Below are positions 50,101 through 63,600 of a stretch of DNA of 64,000 nt, one piece after another. A model generated the notes under the pieces. That model saw nothing but the letters and a program-made list of their open reading frames with translations, did no database searches and was not told the DNA's origin. The position numbers and the translations under genes are program-made. This DNA is from Rhineura floridana (lineage: Eukaryota; Chordata; Lepidosauria; Squamata; Rhineuridae). Each line of letters starts with the position of its first letter. Positions within the stretch are counted from its first letter, which is position 1. The stretch is from positions 186,746,934 through 186,810,933 of the forward strand of contig NC_084484.1 in the NCBI RefSeq assembly GCF_030035675.1. The letters are read 5' to 3'.

Positions 50101-53100
50101 AAGCATTTCAATCTCCCAGAATAGCCTCCTTCAGACTGGTGCCTTCCCCGCGTTTTAGATTCGGTGTTGGCTGGGGCTGATGGGAGTTATTGTTGAAAAC
50201 AGAGCTGGGGGAACTGGCTGTGTTCCTCCAAAACTCTCCATCTGGCCCTTGGGACTCTCCTCAGCCACACCCCCTATAGGCCCTGCTTTGTGTTTTTGCG
50301 TGGCTGGAATGTGCCCTTCAACTCAAAAATGTTGTTTTGTTTTAATGTATTTTATGATCTTTTTATGACGTTTTAAACTGTTTTTAGTGTTTCTGTTTGC
50401 CACCCTGGGTTCCTGCTGGAAGGAAGGGCGGGGTATAAATAAAATAATAAATAAATAATAACTCTGATAATTCCTCTTGCCTGCCTGGAGGGAGGATATA
50501 GGTGAGTTCGTGGCACTGTGTAGGTAGAAGCCTACCGTACAAAGGTAAAATTTATATTCATTGCTTTCCCTACTTTTGCATGTGGCCCCAGGAAGGCTGC
50601 CCAGAAGGGAATGTGGCCCTTGGTCTGAAAAATGTTCCTTACCTCTGGTCTAAAACATCTGGAGGATAACCTCTTGGGGTAGTCTAAAACATCTGGAGAT
50701 CTTCAGTGAAAGGCTGGACAGTCATCAGTCAGGGATGCTTTAGGCACAAGATATTCCATTTTGGGATGTGACAAGTTATGTCCATAGAGAACAGATGGTC
50801 TCTTTCTAATTTCCAACTAAATTTAATAAATAAATAAATAATAATAAAATAAATTTGTGGTCATAATTCTTTTGCTCACTCCTGCCCCCTGGTGGCAGAA
50901 CCCTTCCAACAACTTCGTATCTTGGAAAGCGGTGCTTTTGAGGGAGCAGTCATTGGGTTTCTCTTTTCAGGAGCACCAAGGAGGAAATGGGGCTGAAAAG
51001 CCGGCTGCAGCAGCTGGATCCATCCTCCAGCCCTGGATCTCAGGGTCCAGCCTGTATGAGCCGCCCAGCCAGAATGGTGATGAAGGCAGCCTGTGCCCGC
51101 AAAAGAGCCTTCCCCCTGGTGGCTGGCTCCACCCCTCCTGCTGCAGAGAACAAAGAGGCTGGGCAGGCCCAGTGTGCGGCTCAGGGGCCAGTGGCATCGC
51201 GTGAGTATTGGGGAAGGGCCTCTTGGGGCACAGAGAGGAGGCGGACTCGGACTTGCCCAGCTGCCAGCCAAGAAGCTACCCCTGCAAGGGCCTCCCTGGG
51301 GGCTGATCCACAAAATCACTTCCTCAGAAGGGGGAAAGTCAAGCTATGTTTGGTTTTCCTGTGTGCAGTTTGATGTGTTGAGCTGGTCTTGTGAATATCC
51401 TGACCTGTATCACAGGGACTCCCTTGAAGACCTTGGGATGGTGCCTGGCGAAATCTCAAAATCTGAGCCAGGCTAAGCCAGATTTCTAATAGGTCTGTGC
51501 TCTTCTGTCTATCTGTATGTACTCATTACTCTGCATACTATTATTCGGTCCCGTCCCCCTCTCAAGTAGAAGAAGCAAGACTGGTTGTAAGGAAACATGG
51601 ATGTAGTTTGTTGTTGTTGTTATGTGCCTCCAAGTCGACTGCGACTTATGGCGACCCTGTGAATCAGCGAGCTCCAAGAGCATCTGTCATGAACCACCCT
51701 GTTCAGATCTTGTAAGTTCAGGTCTGTGGCTTCCTTGATGGAATCAATCCATCCCTTGTTTGGCCTTCCTCTTTTTCTACTCCCTTCTGTTTTCCCCAGC
51801 ATTATTGTCTTTTCTAATGAATCATGTCTTCCCATGATGTGTCCAAAGTAGGATAACCTCAGTTTCATCATTTTAGCTTCTAGTGAAAGTTCTGGTTTAA
51901 TTTGTTCTAACACCCAATCATTGGTCTTTTTTGCAGTCCTTGGTATCCATCAAGCTCTCCTCCAACACCACATTTCAAATGAGTTGATTTTTCTCTTACC
52001 TGCTTTTTTCACTGTCCAACTTTCACACCCATACATAGAGATTGGGAATACCGTGGTCTGAATGATCCTGACTTTGGTGTTCAGTGATACATCTTTACAT
52101 TTGAGGACCTTTTCTGCTTCTCTCACAGCTGCCCTCCCCAGTCCTAGCCTGATTTCTTGACTATTGTCTCCATTTTGGTTAATGATTGTGCCAAGGTATT
52201 GATGATCCTTGACAAGTTCAATATCCTCACTGTCAACTGTAAAGTTACACAAATCTTCTGTTGTCATTACTTTAGTCTTCTCGACATTCAGCTGTAGTCC
52301 TGCTTTTGTGCTTTCCTCTTTAACTTTTATCAGCATTCGTTTCAAATCATTACTGGTTTCTGCTAGTAGTATGGTATCGTCTGCATATCTTAAATTATTG
52401 ATATTTCTCCCTCCAATTTCCACACCTCCTTCATCTTGGTCCAATCCCGCTTTCCGTATGATATGTTCTGCGTACAGATTAAACAAATAGGGTGATAAAA
52501 TACACCCCTGTCTCACATCCTTTCCGATGGGGAACCAACCGGTTTCTCCATAGTTTGTCCTTACAGTAGTCTCTTGTGCAGAGTATAGGTTGTGCATCTG
52601 GACAATCAGATGCTGTGGCACCCCCATTTCTTTGAAAGCATGCCATAGTTTTTCATGATCTACACAGTCAAAGGCTTTGCTGTAATCTATAAAGCACAGG
52701 GTGATTTTCTTCTGAAATTCCTTCGTCCGTTCCATTATCCAACGTATGTTTGCGATATGATCTCTGGTGCCTCTTCCCTTTCTAAATCCAGCTTGGACAT
52801 CTGGCATTGCTCACTCCATATATGGCAAGAGCCTTTGTTGTAGAATCTTGAGCATTACTTTACTTGCATGGGATATTAAGGCAATAGTTCGGTAATTACT
52901 GCATTCTCTGGGATCCCCTTTCTTTGGAATTGGGATGTATATTGCAAAGTCTTGCAGTGGTTCCGTTCCTATCTCTCGGATAGGCAGCAACGGGTGGCAT
53001 TGGGAGATGAGGTTTCAGACCCTTGGCCTCTTCATTGTGGAGTGCCACAGGGTTCTATCCTCTCTCCCATGCTATTCAACATCTATGTGAAACCACTGGG

Positions 53101-56100
53101 AGCAATCATCAGGAGTTTTGGGTTGCAGTGCCATCAGTACGCAGATGACACTCAGCTCTATCTCTCCTTTAAGTCCTCACCGGAGTTGGCTGTGAATACC
53201 ATGTCCAAGTGCCTAGAATCCGTAAGTGGATGGATGGGAGAGAATAGGCTGAAGCTGAACCCCGACAAGACTGAGGTATTACTAGTGGGAGATAAAAGGA
53301 AGTTAGGAATTACTGACCTGATGCTTGATGGGGTACGTTTACCCCTGAAGGACCAGGTCCGCAGTCTTGGGGTCATACTTGACTCCCAGCTGTCCATGGA
53401 GGCTCAGATTACAGCAGTGAGCCGGGCAGCTTGGTATCAATTACATCTGATATGGAGACTGCGTCCCTATCTTCCTGTTCACCTGCTCCCTCAGGTGATA
53501 CATGCCCTGGTCTCCTCTCGCTTAGACTACTGCAATGTGCTCTACGTGGGGTTACCCTTGAAAACGGTCCGGAAATTACAGCTGGTACAGAATGCGGCGG
53601 CACGCTTGATTACACATAGCCGTCGCTGGGATCATATCACCCCAGTGTTATTAGATCTTCACTGGCTACCAGTTGTCTACCGGGCCCAATTCAAGGTGTT
53701 GGTGTTGACCTTTAAAACCCTATACGGTTTCGGCCCAGTATATCTGAAGGAACGCCTCCAGAATCACCGATTGTGCCGCCTGACGAGATCAGCCTCGCAA
53801 GACCTTCTCTCGGTCCCACCGGTGAGAACAGCTAGGCTGGTGCGGACCAGAGAGAGGGCCTTCTCTGTTGTGGCCCCCACCCTCTGGAACTCCCTCCCTT
53901 TCGATCTCAGACATGCTCCCTCCCTGTCCAGCTATCGCCGAGCCCTGAAGACCCGGCTGTTCAGGCAGGCCTACAAGATTGGGACAGATTAATTTTATGT
54001 TATAACTGAATTAACGGATGGTTTTTTAGCTTAAAATTGATTATGTCGATATGTATATGTATTGTTTTATTCTTGTTGTTCGTCGCCTAGAGTGTCCCTA
54101 ACCCGGACAGATCGGCGGCTGAAAAAAATAAAATTTATTTATTTATTATTATTATATGGAACGCTTCCAGTCTATGGGCCATTGTTTAGTTTTCCATATT
54201 TCTTAACAAATTTTTGTCAAAATTTGGACAGATTCATTCTCAGTAGCTTGTAGCAACTCTATTGGTTTGCCATCTATTCCTGGTGATTTGTTTCTTCCAA
54301 GTATTTTAAGAGCAGCTTTCACCTCACATTCTAAAATTTCTGGTTCTTCATCATACGGTTCCTCTGTGAATGAATCTTGTCATCCGGGCATCTCTTTTGT
54401 AGACTTCTTCAGTGTATTGCTTCCATCTTCCTTTTATTTCATCTCGGTCAGTCAGTGTGTTCTCCTGTTGATTATTCAACATCCCGACTCTTGATTTAAA
54501 TTTCCCTTTCATTTCTCTAATCTTTTGGAACAGGGCTCTTGTTCTACCCTTTTTGTTGTCCTCTTCTATTTCTATACAGTAACTATTGTAATAGTTCTCT
54601 TTGTCCCTACGTACTAGTCGCCTTATTGTTGCATTTAGGGTTCTGACTGTGTTTCTATCTCCTTTTGCTTTTGCTTTCCTTCTCTCTTTAACCATTTTAA
54701 GAGTTTCTTCAGTCATCCATTGAGGTCTTTCTCTCTTTTTAACTAGAGGTATTGTCTTTTTGCATTCTTCTCTGATAATATCTCTGACTTCATTCCATAG
54801 TTCTTCTGCTTCTCTGTCAACTAAGTTTAAAGCCTCAAACTGGTTCCTTATTTGATATTTATATGCTTCTGGGATGTTATTTAAATTGTATTTTGGCATT
54901 ATGATTGCTTTGTTGGTCTTCTTTAGTTTTACTCTGATTTTCGATACGACCAGTTCATGATCTGTACCGCAGTCTGCTCCTGGTCTTGTTTTTGCAGAAA
55001 GTATGGAACTTCTCCATCTTCTGCTACCAATTATATAATCCATTTGATTCCTATATTGATCATTTGGTGATGTCCACGTGTACAGTCATCTTTTCGGTTG
55101 TTCAAAAAATGTGTTTGCAAGAAACAAATTATTGGCTTCACAGAATTCATTCAATAAGTCTTTCTCCCGCTTCATTTCTGTCTCCTAGGCCCCATTTCTC
55201 CACAATTCCTAGTTCTTCTCTGTTCCCTACTTTTTCATTCCAATCCCCCATGATTATCAGCACATCTTGTTTTGGTGTGTGATCAATTTCTTCTTGTACT
55301 TCTGCATAAAATCTCTCCAATTCCTCTTTTTTGCATTTGACGTCGGAGCATAGACTTGGATGATGGTTATGTTAATAGGTTTCTCATTAATCTCATTGAT
55401 ATAACTCGGTCAGACCTTGCGTTGTAGCTCCTAATTGCTTTTGCTACATCACTTCTCACTATTAAAGCAACCCCATTGTGTGTGTCGTACAACTCCGGAC
55501 TCTCCTTTCGGATCTGTGCGCATCAGCCTCTGGGCTTCCTTTCGGCTTTGACCCAGCTGCGTCATTAGTCACAGCGCTACTCGTACTTGTCCTTTGTTCT
55601 TCCCCAGTAGCTTGGTGAGTGCCATCTGACCTGGGGGTCTCATCTTCCAGCACTATCTCGTGTTGCATTTTGGATACTCTGTTCATAGGGTTTTCGTGGT
55701 AAGAGATATTCAGAGGTGGTTTACCATTGCCTTCCTCTGACTTTGGATGCAACTTAGTCTGGTGTCTCAGCTTTGACCATTCCGCCTTGGGTGCCCCTGC
55801 TAGGAGTCTGGCCTCTTGGTCTAGACTCCTGACAGCATTGCTCTCAGCTTCTTCAACACACTCAAACCCCCTCACCACGTTAAGGTGTGCATCCTAGAGG
55901 GGGTGGATATGGTTGGGTTGCACTAATTTGGGCTATCTAGGAACAGAATTTGGATTTTATGCTTTAATGTAAGTTCATCCCAAGACAACCCCTTCCCCCA
56001 ATATGTTTAGTTAATTCTGGCTGTGCAACCTTTCAGAATACTTGACTTAAACACAGTGGCGTCACTAGGGTTGGTGTCACCCGGTACGGTAACTCATGGT

Positions 56101-57594
56101 GTCACCCCCCATGGACCTCCTCCTCTACCAGATGAAGGGTGCCTAGTGGCGGGGCAGCTCTGGGTTAGGGTTGCCATATTCCGGTTCCACAAATCCGGGC
56201 AGGCTAATTTGCATATTATGCAAATATTTGCATATTAATATTTGGATTGTCCAGTTGTTTTGTTTTTGTGCCTAGGAATTACCACCAAAAACTGGGGAAA
56301 GATGTGAGAAATCTTTTTTTTTTTAAAGCAACATTTTCAGCCTTAAATGCCTAGACTCTAGTTTCCAACACTATGGAGTATTTATTGATTGATTAAGAGG
56401 ATTTATATCCTGCCCTTTTGCTGTTAAAAACAGAGCTCAGCACAGCTTACAAATATAATAAAAACAATAAAAATACACAATCAATATAAAAACATAAAAA
56501 AACACAAAATAGCAACAAACATAAAGTAAGTCAGGGCAGCAGTACGGTTAACCATATACGATATATTTCAGAGATGTGGTGGGTGGAGAAAAACAAGAAG
56601 CCAAAACTTTAGGAAAAGGAGTCTTTCACACCACATGCTCAGTTCTAAATACTGTTGCAGCAAGTTTTACAAGTTCCTCCACTATTCCACTGGTGCAGGC
56701 ACTCAGACATTCAAAGTATCTGTATGTTTCTTAGGTTTTATAAAAGCAGAGCTTTGCTTAACTTAAAATTTCTTCTCCCTTTGATCAACCACATCTACAC
56801 AGGTTCCACCTCCATACTCAAAATGAAACTGGGCCTGGAAGTGTGCAACAACCCCACACATACCTTGCTAATTAGATTACCAATGCCAGGATGTCTGTCT
56901 TATCGACTATTCTCCCCCCCCCCTCCGGGCATCATGAAAGACCCAGTCCTGGGCTCAGAAAGAAAATAAATATCTGGTCCTCTTCAAAGTACTGATAAGC
57001 CTCTTGTTTTAATTAAAATAATAATTATAAGTTCTTGCTCTTATCAGTAATGGGAGTTAATTATCTTGCATATGCTGCTGTTGCTTCTATGGCTGTAACG
57101 GAGTGAGGTTAAAGATAAGTGAAATGCAAATAGGAAAAAAAAAAAAAGGCAGTAACACTTTCCTAAATGTAATACCATACCAACCACAACAAGATTCCTA
57201 TGAGTAAGGCAGAAAACTAAGCATCTCACAACCAGTCAGGATTCCTAACCAAAAACCAAAAATATGATAAATGAAGAAATATTTATATAAGCATGACTAT
57301 CAAATATATTTATTATTTACACAAACTGTAAAGATACTTATAGTGCAATCCTAGGTTTATTTATTCAGAAGCAAGTCCCAGTGTATTCAGTGGAACTTAC
57401 TCAAACAGGGGCAGAACTGCAACCTCAAGTGATAAGCAACTTCATTCACACAACCCAAAATACTGAATCATGCCACTTTATGCTGTTTTGCAACTGTTTA
57501 TAGTTGTTTTTATGGTTATTGGATTTTAAATGGCTTTATTTCTTGTTGTGAGCTGCCTTGGTTTCCAACCCTACCTCACAGGGGTGTTGGAAAG

Positions 57595-57667
<73 letters not shown>

Positions 57668-60600
57668 GATGTATAAATACATACAGCCCATATAATAGTT
57701 TATTGTCAAACCAGGTGGTCATTGCAGAAAAATCAGTATTAGTTTTTTTAAAAAATCAGTATTAGTTTCCTGCAGAATAAAAACTGTAATACCAAAGTAA
57801 GCCCTGCCTACTTGCTTTAAAATAGGACGGGGGGGGGGGAACAGAAAGAGAACACAAACAATTCTTTTTTACATTCACTCCAAAGTCCCATTGATTTTCA
57901 CCACATTCATAACCATGTCTACTCAAAAGTAAATCCTATTGAATTCAATGGGATTTACTCTGGACATATGGGATTAGCAATGCTTTTACCCGCACAAAAG
58001 CAAGTATTGGGAAGGTTTTCAAAACACTGCCCAGGATCTGAATCCTACACACAAGAGGGGAAAAAACTGAACGAGGGGGAGTAGCGTTATACGTCAAAGA
58101 CAAATACACCTCTATGTGTCGGAAGGCAGAGCTGGGGTCCCAATTCCGGGGAGCTGGATCCTGGAGAGTTGGGAGAAGAGTATTCGGATGGATGGCAGAG
58201 GGAAGGGGGAGGAACTTCCCCCCTTTGGAGCGAAGACGAAACAGAGGAACTGCCAGTGATAAGGTCGCTTAGCAACGGGGAGCCTGAGCCCTCCCTGGAC
58301 ATTCTCACGCCTCCCCCTCTTTCAGGCTCAGAGCAAGAGGGGGAAGAGGGAGGGCTGCTCACAGCAGAAAGCGGGGAGGCAGTTTACCATCAGCCCCTTC
58401 CCTATCCCCCATCCTGGAATCGGAAACTTCAGAAGAGGAGGGGGTGATGCTTCCCCCCTCACCGGGCACACGCAGACAGCTGAAAAGACAGGAGAGAAGG
58501 GGGGGAAGGCGGGCAGTACCTGAGGGGCAGTTAAGGAGGAGCGAAAGATTGCGCGCCCGTTTGGCCCCTTCTTAAAGAACAGGCGGGAAGAAGTCCCTTG
58601 CTCTGTCAACTTTCTCCCAATGCCGCAGGACCTGTATCCCTGTATTGCTTCATGAGAAAATGCAGTCTTTGTTTGGACATTACCCTAATAAAACACGAAT
58701 TAACTACAACCACTGGTCTGGTTCCTGAGTCACACCCTGGGCCTGACACTATGGAAATCCAAGAGAGCGAACAAAGGGGTCCGATAGAGACCATTTGGGT
58801 AAAAATAAATGGAGAAACAAATAAAACCGACATGGTAGTAGGTGTCTACTACAGACCCCCTGGCCAGGAAGAGGTGGTAGACGAGGCCTTTCTCAAACAA
58901 ATCTCTGAAATCTCAAGGAGGCAAGAAGTAGTAGTGATGGGGGACTTCAACTACCCGGATATCTGCTGGGAGACAAACTCTGCGAAGCACAAAGCCTCCA
59001 ACAAATTCCTGATGGGCCTTGCTGATAATTTCCTCTTTCAAAAAGTAGAAGAAGGAACAAGGGGATCGGCAATCTTGGACCTGATCTTAACTAACACGGA
59101 CGAATTGGTCACGGGAATTAAAGCGGTCGGTACCTTGGGGGAAAGTGACCACGTAATGCTGGAATTCGGGATTCTGGAGAAAGCCAAAGAAGAATATAGT
59201 CAAACATGGACCTTGGATTTCAGGAAAGCCGATTTTAGCAAGCTCAGGCAAATGATGGGTAGGATCCCGTGGCTAGATAGACTACAGAAAAAAGGAGCCC
59301 AAGAAGCGTGGGAGTTCATGAAGAATGTATTACAAAAAGCGCAATCGCAAACAATTCCAAAGAGGAAGAAAAACGGAAGACATCGGAAAAAGCCAATGTG
59401 GCTACATGGAAGACTGGTGGAGGAGGTAAAAGTAAAAAAGAGCATGTATAAAGAATGGAAGGTAGGACGCATCACCAAGGAAGAGTACCGACGAGCGGCT
59501 CAGGCTTGCAGGAATAGCGTAAGGAAAGCTAAAACCCAGAATGAGCTGAGGCTGGCGAGGGAAGCGAGGAACAACAAAAAGGGGTTTTTCAGATATGTTC
59601 GAAGCAAGAGAAAGACCAAGGAAACGGTGGGACTGCTGCTCAATGAAGATGGCAAAATGTTGACAGATAACGAGGAAAAGGCAGAACTGCTCAACACCTA
59701 TTTTGCCTCCGTTTTCTCCCAAAAAGGGAACAGTGTGCAACCTTGCATCGGTAGCAATCTCAGTAAGGGGTCGGGAGTGCAGTTCAAGATTGATAAGGAG
59801 ATAGTCAGGAAATACCTAGTTAACCTAAATGAGTTCAAATCTCCAGGGCCTGATGAACTGCATCCCAGAGTATTGAAGGAACTTGCTGATGTACTCTCGG
59901 AACCTCTTGCCATCATCTTTGAGAAATCCTGGAGAACGGGAGAGGTGCCGGAGGATTGGAGACAGGCAAATGTCGTCCCGCTCTTTTAAAAGGGTAAAAA
60001 AGAAGATCCGGGGAATTACAGGCTGGTCAGTCTGACTTCAATACCGGGAAAGATATTAGAACAGATAATAAAAGAGTCCATTGGCAACTATCTAGATGAC
60101 AATGCTGTGATTAGTAGGAGCCAGCATGGGTTTGTCAAGAAAAAATCCTGTCAAACTAATCTCATCTCTTTTTTTGATCGGGTCACTAGCTTAGTAGATG
60201 GTGGAAATGCTGTAGATGTCATCTATCTAGATTTCAGCAAAGCATTTGACAAAGTCCCCCATGACCCTTTGATTAGCAAACTGGTCAAATGCGGACTACA
60301 TGGAAATACTGTCAGGTGGATTCACAACTGGTTGGAAAACCGTACTCAAAGAGTGGTTGTCGGTGGCTCTGCGTCGGACTGGAAGGAGGTTTCGAGTGGA
60401 GTGCCACAGGGTTCTGTCCTGGGGCTGATACTCTTCAACATTTTTATCAATGACTTGGATGACGGGGTGGAGGGAAGCCTTATGAAGTTTGCGGATGATA
60501 CGAAACTGGGAGGGATAGCTAACACAATGGAAGACAGGAATAAAATCCAAAGGGACCTGGATAGACTAGAAAATTGGGCTGAAATTAATAAAATGACATT

Positions 60601-63600
60601 CAATAAAGACAAATGCAGGATTCTGCCTTTAGGCCACAAAAACAAAATGCACGGGTACAGGATGGGAAATACCGGGCTTAGCAGTAGTGCGTGTGAGAAG
60701 GACCTTGGAATTGTAGTGGATTGCAAGTTGAACATGACCCAGCAGTGTGATGCTGTGGCAAAAAAGGCAAATGCGGTTTTGGGCTGCATAAACAGAGCTA
60801 TAGTTTCCAGGTCGAGGGAAGTAATAGTCCCACTATATTCTGCATTAGTCAGGCCTCATCTGGAATACTGCGTTCAGTTCTGGGCGCCTCATTTTAAGAA
60901 AGATATAGACAAGTTGGAGCGGGTTCAGAAGAGGGCGACGAGGATGATAGCCGGTATGGAGAACAAGTCTTATGAGGAAAGGTTGAAGGAACTTGGCATG
61001 TTCAGTCTGGTGAAGAGAAGGCTGAGGGGTGACATGATTGCACTCTTTAAGTACCTGAAGGGCTGTCACATAGAGGAGGGTACAGATTTGTTCTCTGCTG
61101 CCCCAGAGGATAGGACTAGGTCTAATGGTTTTAAGTTGCAGGAGCGTAAATTCAGATTGGACATTAGAAGGAACTTCTTGACAGTAAGGGCGGTTCGGCA
61201 ATGGAACCGACTGCCTAGGGAGGTGGTGGGATCCCCTTTGCTGGATGTCTTCAAGCAGAGGCTGGATAGCTATCTGCGGGAGATGCTCTAGCTGTGGATT
61301 TCCTCAGAGCTTGGAAAAGTTACTTTTTTGAACTACAACCCCCATCAGCCCACTCCAGTGGCCATGCTGGCTGGGGCTGATGGGAGTTGTAGTTCAAAAA
61401 AGTAACTTTTCCAAGCTCTGGATTTCCTGCTGTGAGCAGGGGGTTGGACTCGATGGCCTACAAGGCCCCTTCCAACTCTATGATTCTATGATTCTATATA
61501 CTTACCCAATTTTATGAGATTTTCAGATAAATGGGGGAAACCACCATTTTCTGGCCTTGCAATGAGGTTTACTAGACACTGCCACAGGTCAACCAAACAC
61601 TTCACTGATTGGCTGCAATCCTGAATGGGCGGGGTTAAAGCTACGAAGTGCTATACAGTAGTTTAAAAAAAGATTTAATGGGGGGGCTGACGTTTTTATG
61701 TATTTCTCGAGAATCGGACCACTTAGAAACTTAATTTTTTAAAAAAATTAAAGCTGAGAATCGGGCCAGCTAAGGGGCTAAATGGGCACCGGGTGGCATT
61801 CAAAGAATCCGGGTAAAACCCGGCTAACCGGGCAATATGGCAACCCTACTCTGAGATGGGGGTGTCACCCTGCTGCGGTCCGCACTCCCCGCACCCAGCT
61901 AGTGACGCCGCTGCTTAAACATGCTTAAACCACCTGGCAGTCTCCCCTGCTTTTTTTAGGAAGAAGGCTGGAGAGAAATCTGGAACTCCCACATAGCCTC
62001 CTAACAGCCACTAGAGGGGGAAATGGAGGCACCTTAGCATCTCTGGCTGATCAACTCTCCCTTCCTGCCTTCTAGCTGGGAAGTAGATCAGTTACAGGAA
62101 TGCAAGGATGAAAAGGGTGGTTTTGCTTAGAAAGAGAAAAAAGGGGAGGGTACAATAGCATCCTACAAACAGGGTGGTGTGCATGACGTTGTTCTGTTTT
62201 CATCCTCACAACAACCCTGTACAGTAGCTTAAGCTGTGGGCAAACCTAGATGTGGTGCAAGAGACCCAGGAACAGCATCCTGAATACAGCCATTTGATGG
62301 AAAGGATTAACTTTTTTCCCCTGAGACATTTGAAGTTGCTATCCCCCACAGGGCAACTCGCAGCCAGGGGTGGAACTGGGTTAAATTACAAAAACAGCAC
62401 AGGAGGGGTGTGTGTTTGTTTTTTTAACTCCCCTCCTGCCATAGGCCTTATCTGAATTCCTCCCACCGCTCACCCCATGACTACTTTTAGCTCAACCAAA
62501 TTACTCGCCTGGGATCCTGCATCACATCATATCAGTTCCTCAGAGACTGTAGTCATGGGCCCAAGGGTCAGCCAGTGAGTTTTAAGTGGGGATTTGAACC
62601 CAGGTCTCCACTCTGTGTCCACTATACACGATACTGGATCTCTGCTTGAGGTACAGCGTGGCAGTCTTGATTAAGGGTCTCTGTCGATGGGATTTGTGGG
62701 TAGACAACCATTCCTTGTGATGGGTTTGGGCAAGATGCCATTTTTGGCTCTTTGGTGATGGTTTGTTTCCATCTCTCTCTGGGGGATCTCATTTGTTGTG
62801 GGGCGGTCAAGACTACACTTCATCCACACAGGCCAGTCTTAACCGACAGTCGCCGTTCCTGCATGACTAATGTTGCTGATTTGGTTCGTTCTGCAGGATC
62901 CAAGCAGGAATTGTCAGTAAGAAGAGGTGGTATGAAAACAAATCGGAGGAGGGGATTGCACAGCCATTTGAGGAGGTAATTTGGTTGCTCATGGAATTTT
63001 CTTCCAGTTCAGTTCTCTACAACCATCTTAGGATGCAGCTCATGGTTCAAAAAGTGGTGGTGGTGTTTGGTTTGCAATGCAGAGCAAATTCCTGGCCATC
63101 TCTGCATCCTGCAACTTTCATATGGGTTTGTACAAAAGACGGAAGCTCCTAGGTCCCAAAAGCACTTAAGGCCAAGCTACACACTATGCAGGAAATTTAT
63201 AACTGGATCTCCTGACATCTTTTGTTTTTACTTTAATCCTAACCATGGGGGTGGCGGCTCTGCATTTGAATGGGCAATAGCGCTGGGGTGCTTAACTCTT
63301 CTCCCCTGACCTGCTTACCCAATCTAAGGTTTTCCCTCCCAACCCCATGCTAAGCAAGAAAATGGTGCGGGGAATTAGTTAACATCCCCTCCCTTGAGAC
63401 TCCTGCTCTCGTGAAAGTCAGATAAGTTTTACATCAATAACTTCATGTGTTGAGCTCCCTTTGGTGTGTGTTAGAAAAGAGAGACTTTAAAACGTTCTGA
63501 ATGGAAAACATTCTCAGCAGGTCTGTGGCAGTTTCTTCCGCCAAGCCTAGGAACAATTCTGAAAGGGACAGGGGAGCCCCAGGACAGCAGGGAAGGCTGT

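Larger units (their letters stand above)
58035..61498 (+). mobile_element. CR1 LINE copy C, long, with two younger insertions
   Basis: Without its two insertions it is about 2.7 kb. The parts in order: end of the endonuclease (NEGGVALYVKDKYTSM, then VVGVYYRPPGQEEVVDEAFL, VVVMGDFNYPDICWETN, TLGESDHVMLEFGIL), linker, RT (YLDFSKAFDKVPHD, SGVPQGSVLGLILFN, KFADDTKLGGI), ORF2 stop at about 61291, and a tail of ATTCTATG repeats at 61498. ORF2 is open except for a TAA at 59986-59988 (VVPLF then stop). The solo LTR at 58117-58748 and the MITE at 61305-61420 interrupt it. It is 5'-truncated within the endonuclease. Confidence 0.94.
56166..61848. mobile_element. Inner hAT element inside the outer hAT
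   Basis: Termini TAGGGTTGCCATATTCCGG and CGGGCAATATGGCAACCCTA are inverted, and the flanking 8-mers CTCTGGGT and CTCTGAGA agree at 6 of 8. Internal ends show AATCCGGGCAGGCTA and AATCCGGGTAAAACCCGGCTA. It contains LINE tails, microsatellites and a large CR1. Its termini resemble those of the 330-bp element at 42272. Confidence 0.78.
56054..61913. mobile_element. Outer hAT element carrying a nest of insertions
   Basis: Ends CAGTGGCGTCACTAGGGTTG and CTAGTGACGCCGCTG are inverted, with GGTGTCACCC near both. The 8-bp duplications CTTAAACA (56046-56053 and 61914-61921) are identical. Only about 110 bp on the left and 65 bp on the right are the element itself. The rest is inserted later. No transposase is seen. 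Confidence 0.88.

Noticed and set aside
50971-51204. XNDC1N exon 5 read in the frame EHQGGNGAEK
   Set aside because: It follows directly from exon 4 phase but meets a stop at the start of exon 7. The other frame stays open to CPICAG and has more typical codon use.
58598-59989. A 463-codon host gene
   Set aside because: CR1 endonuclease-to-RT region. The first ~50 codons come from the solo LTR.
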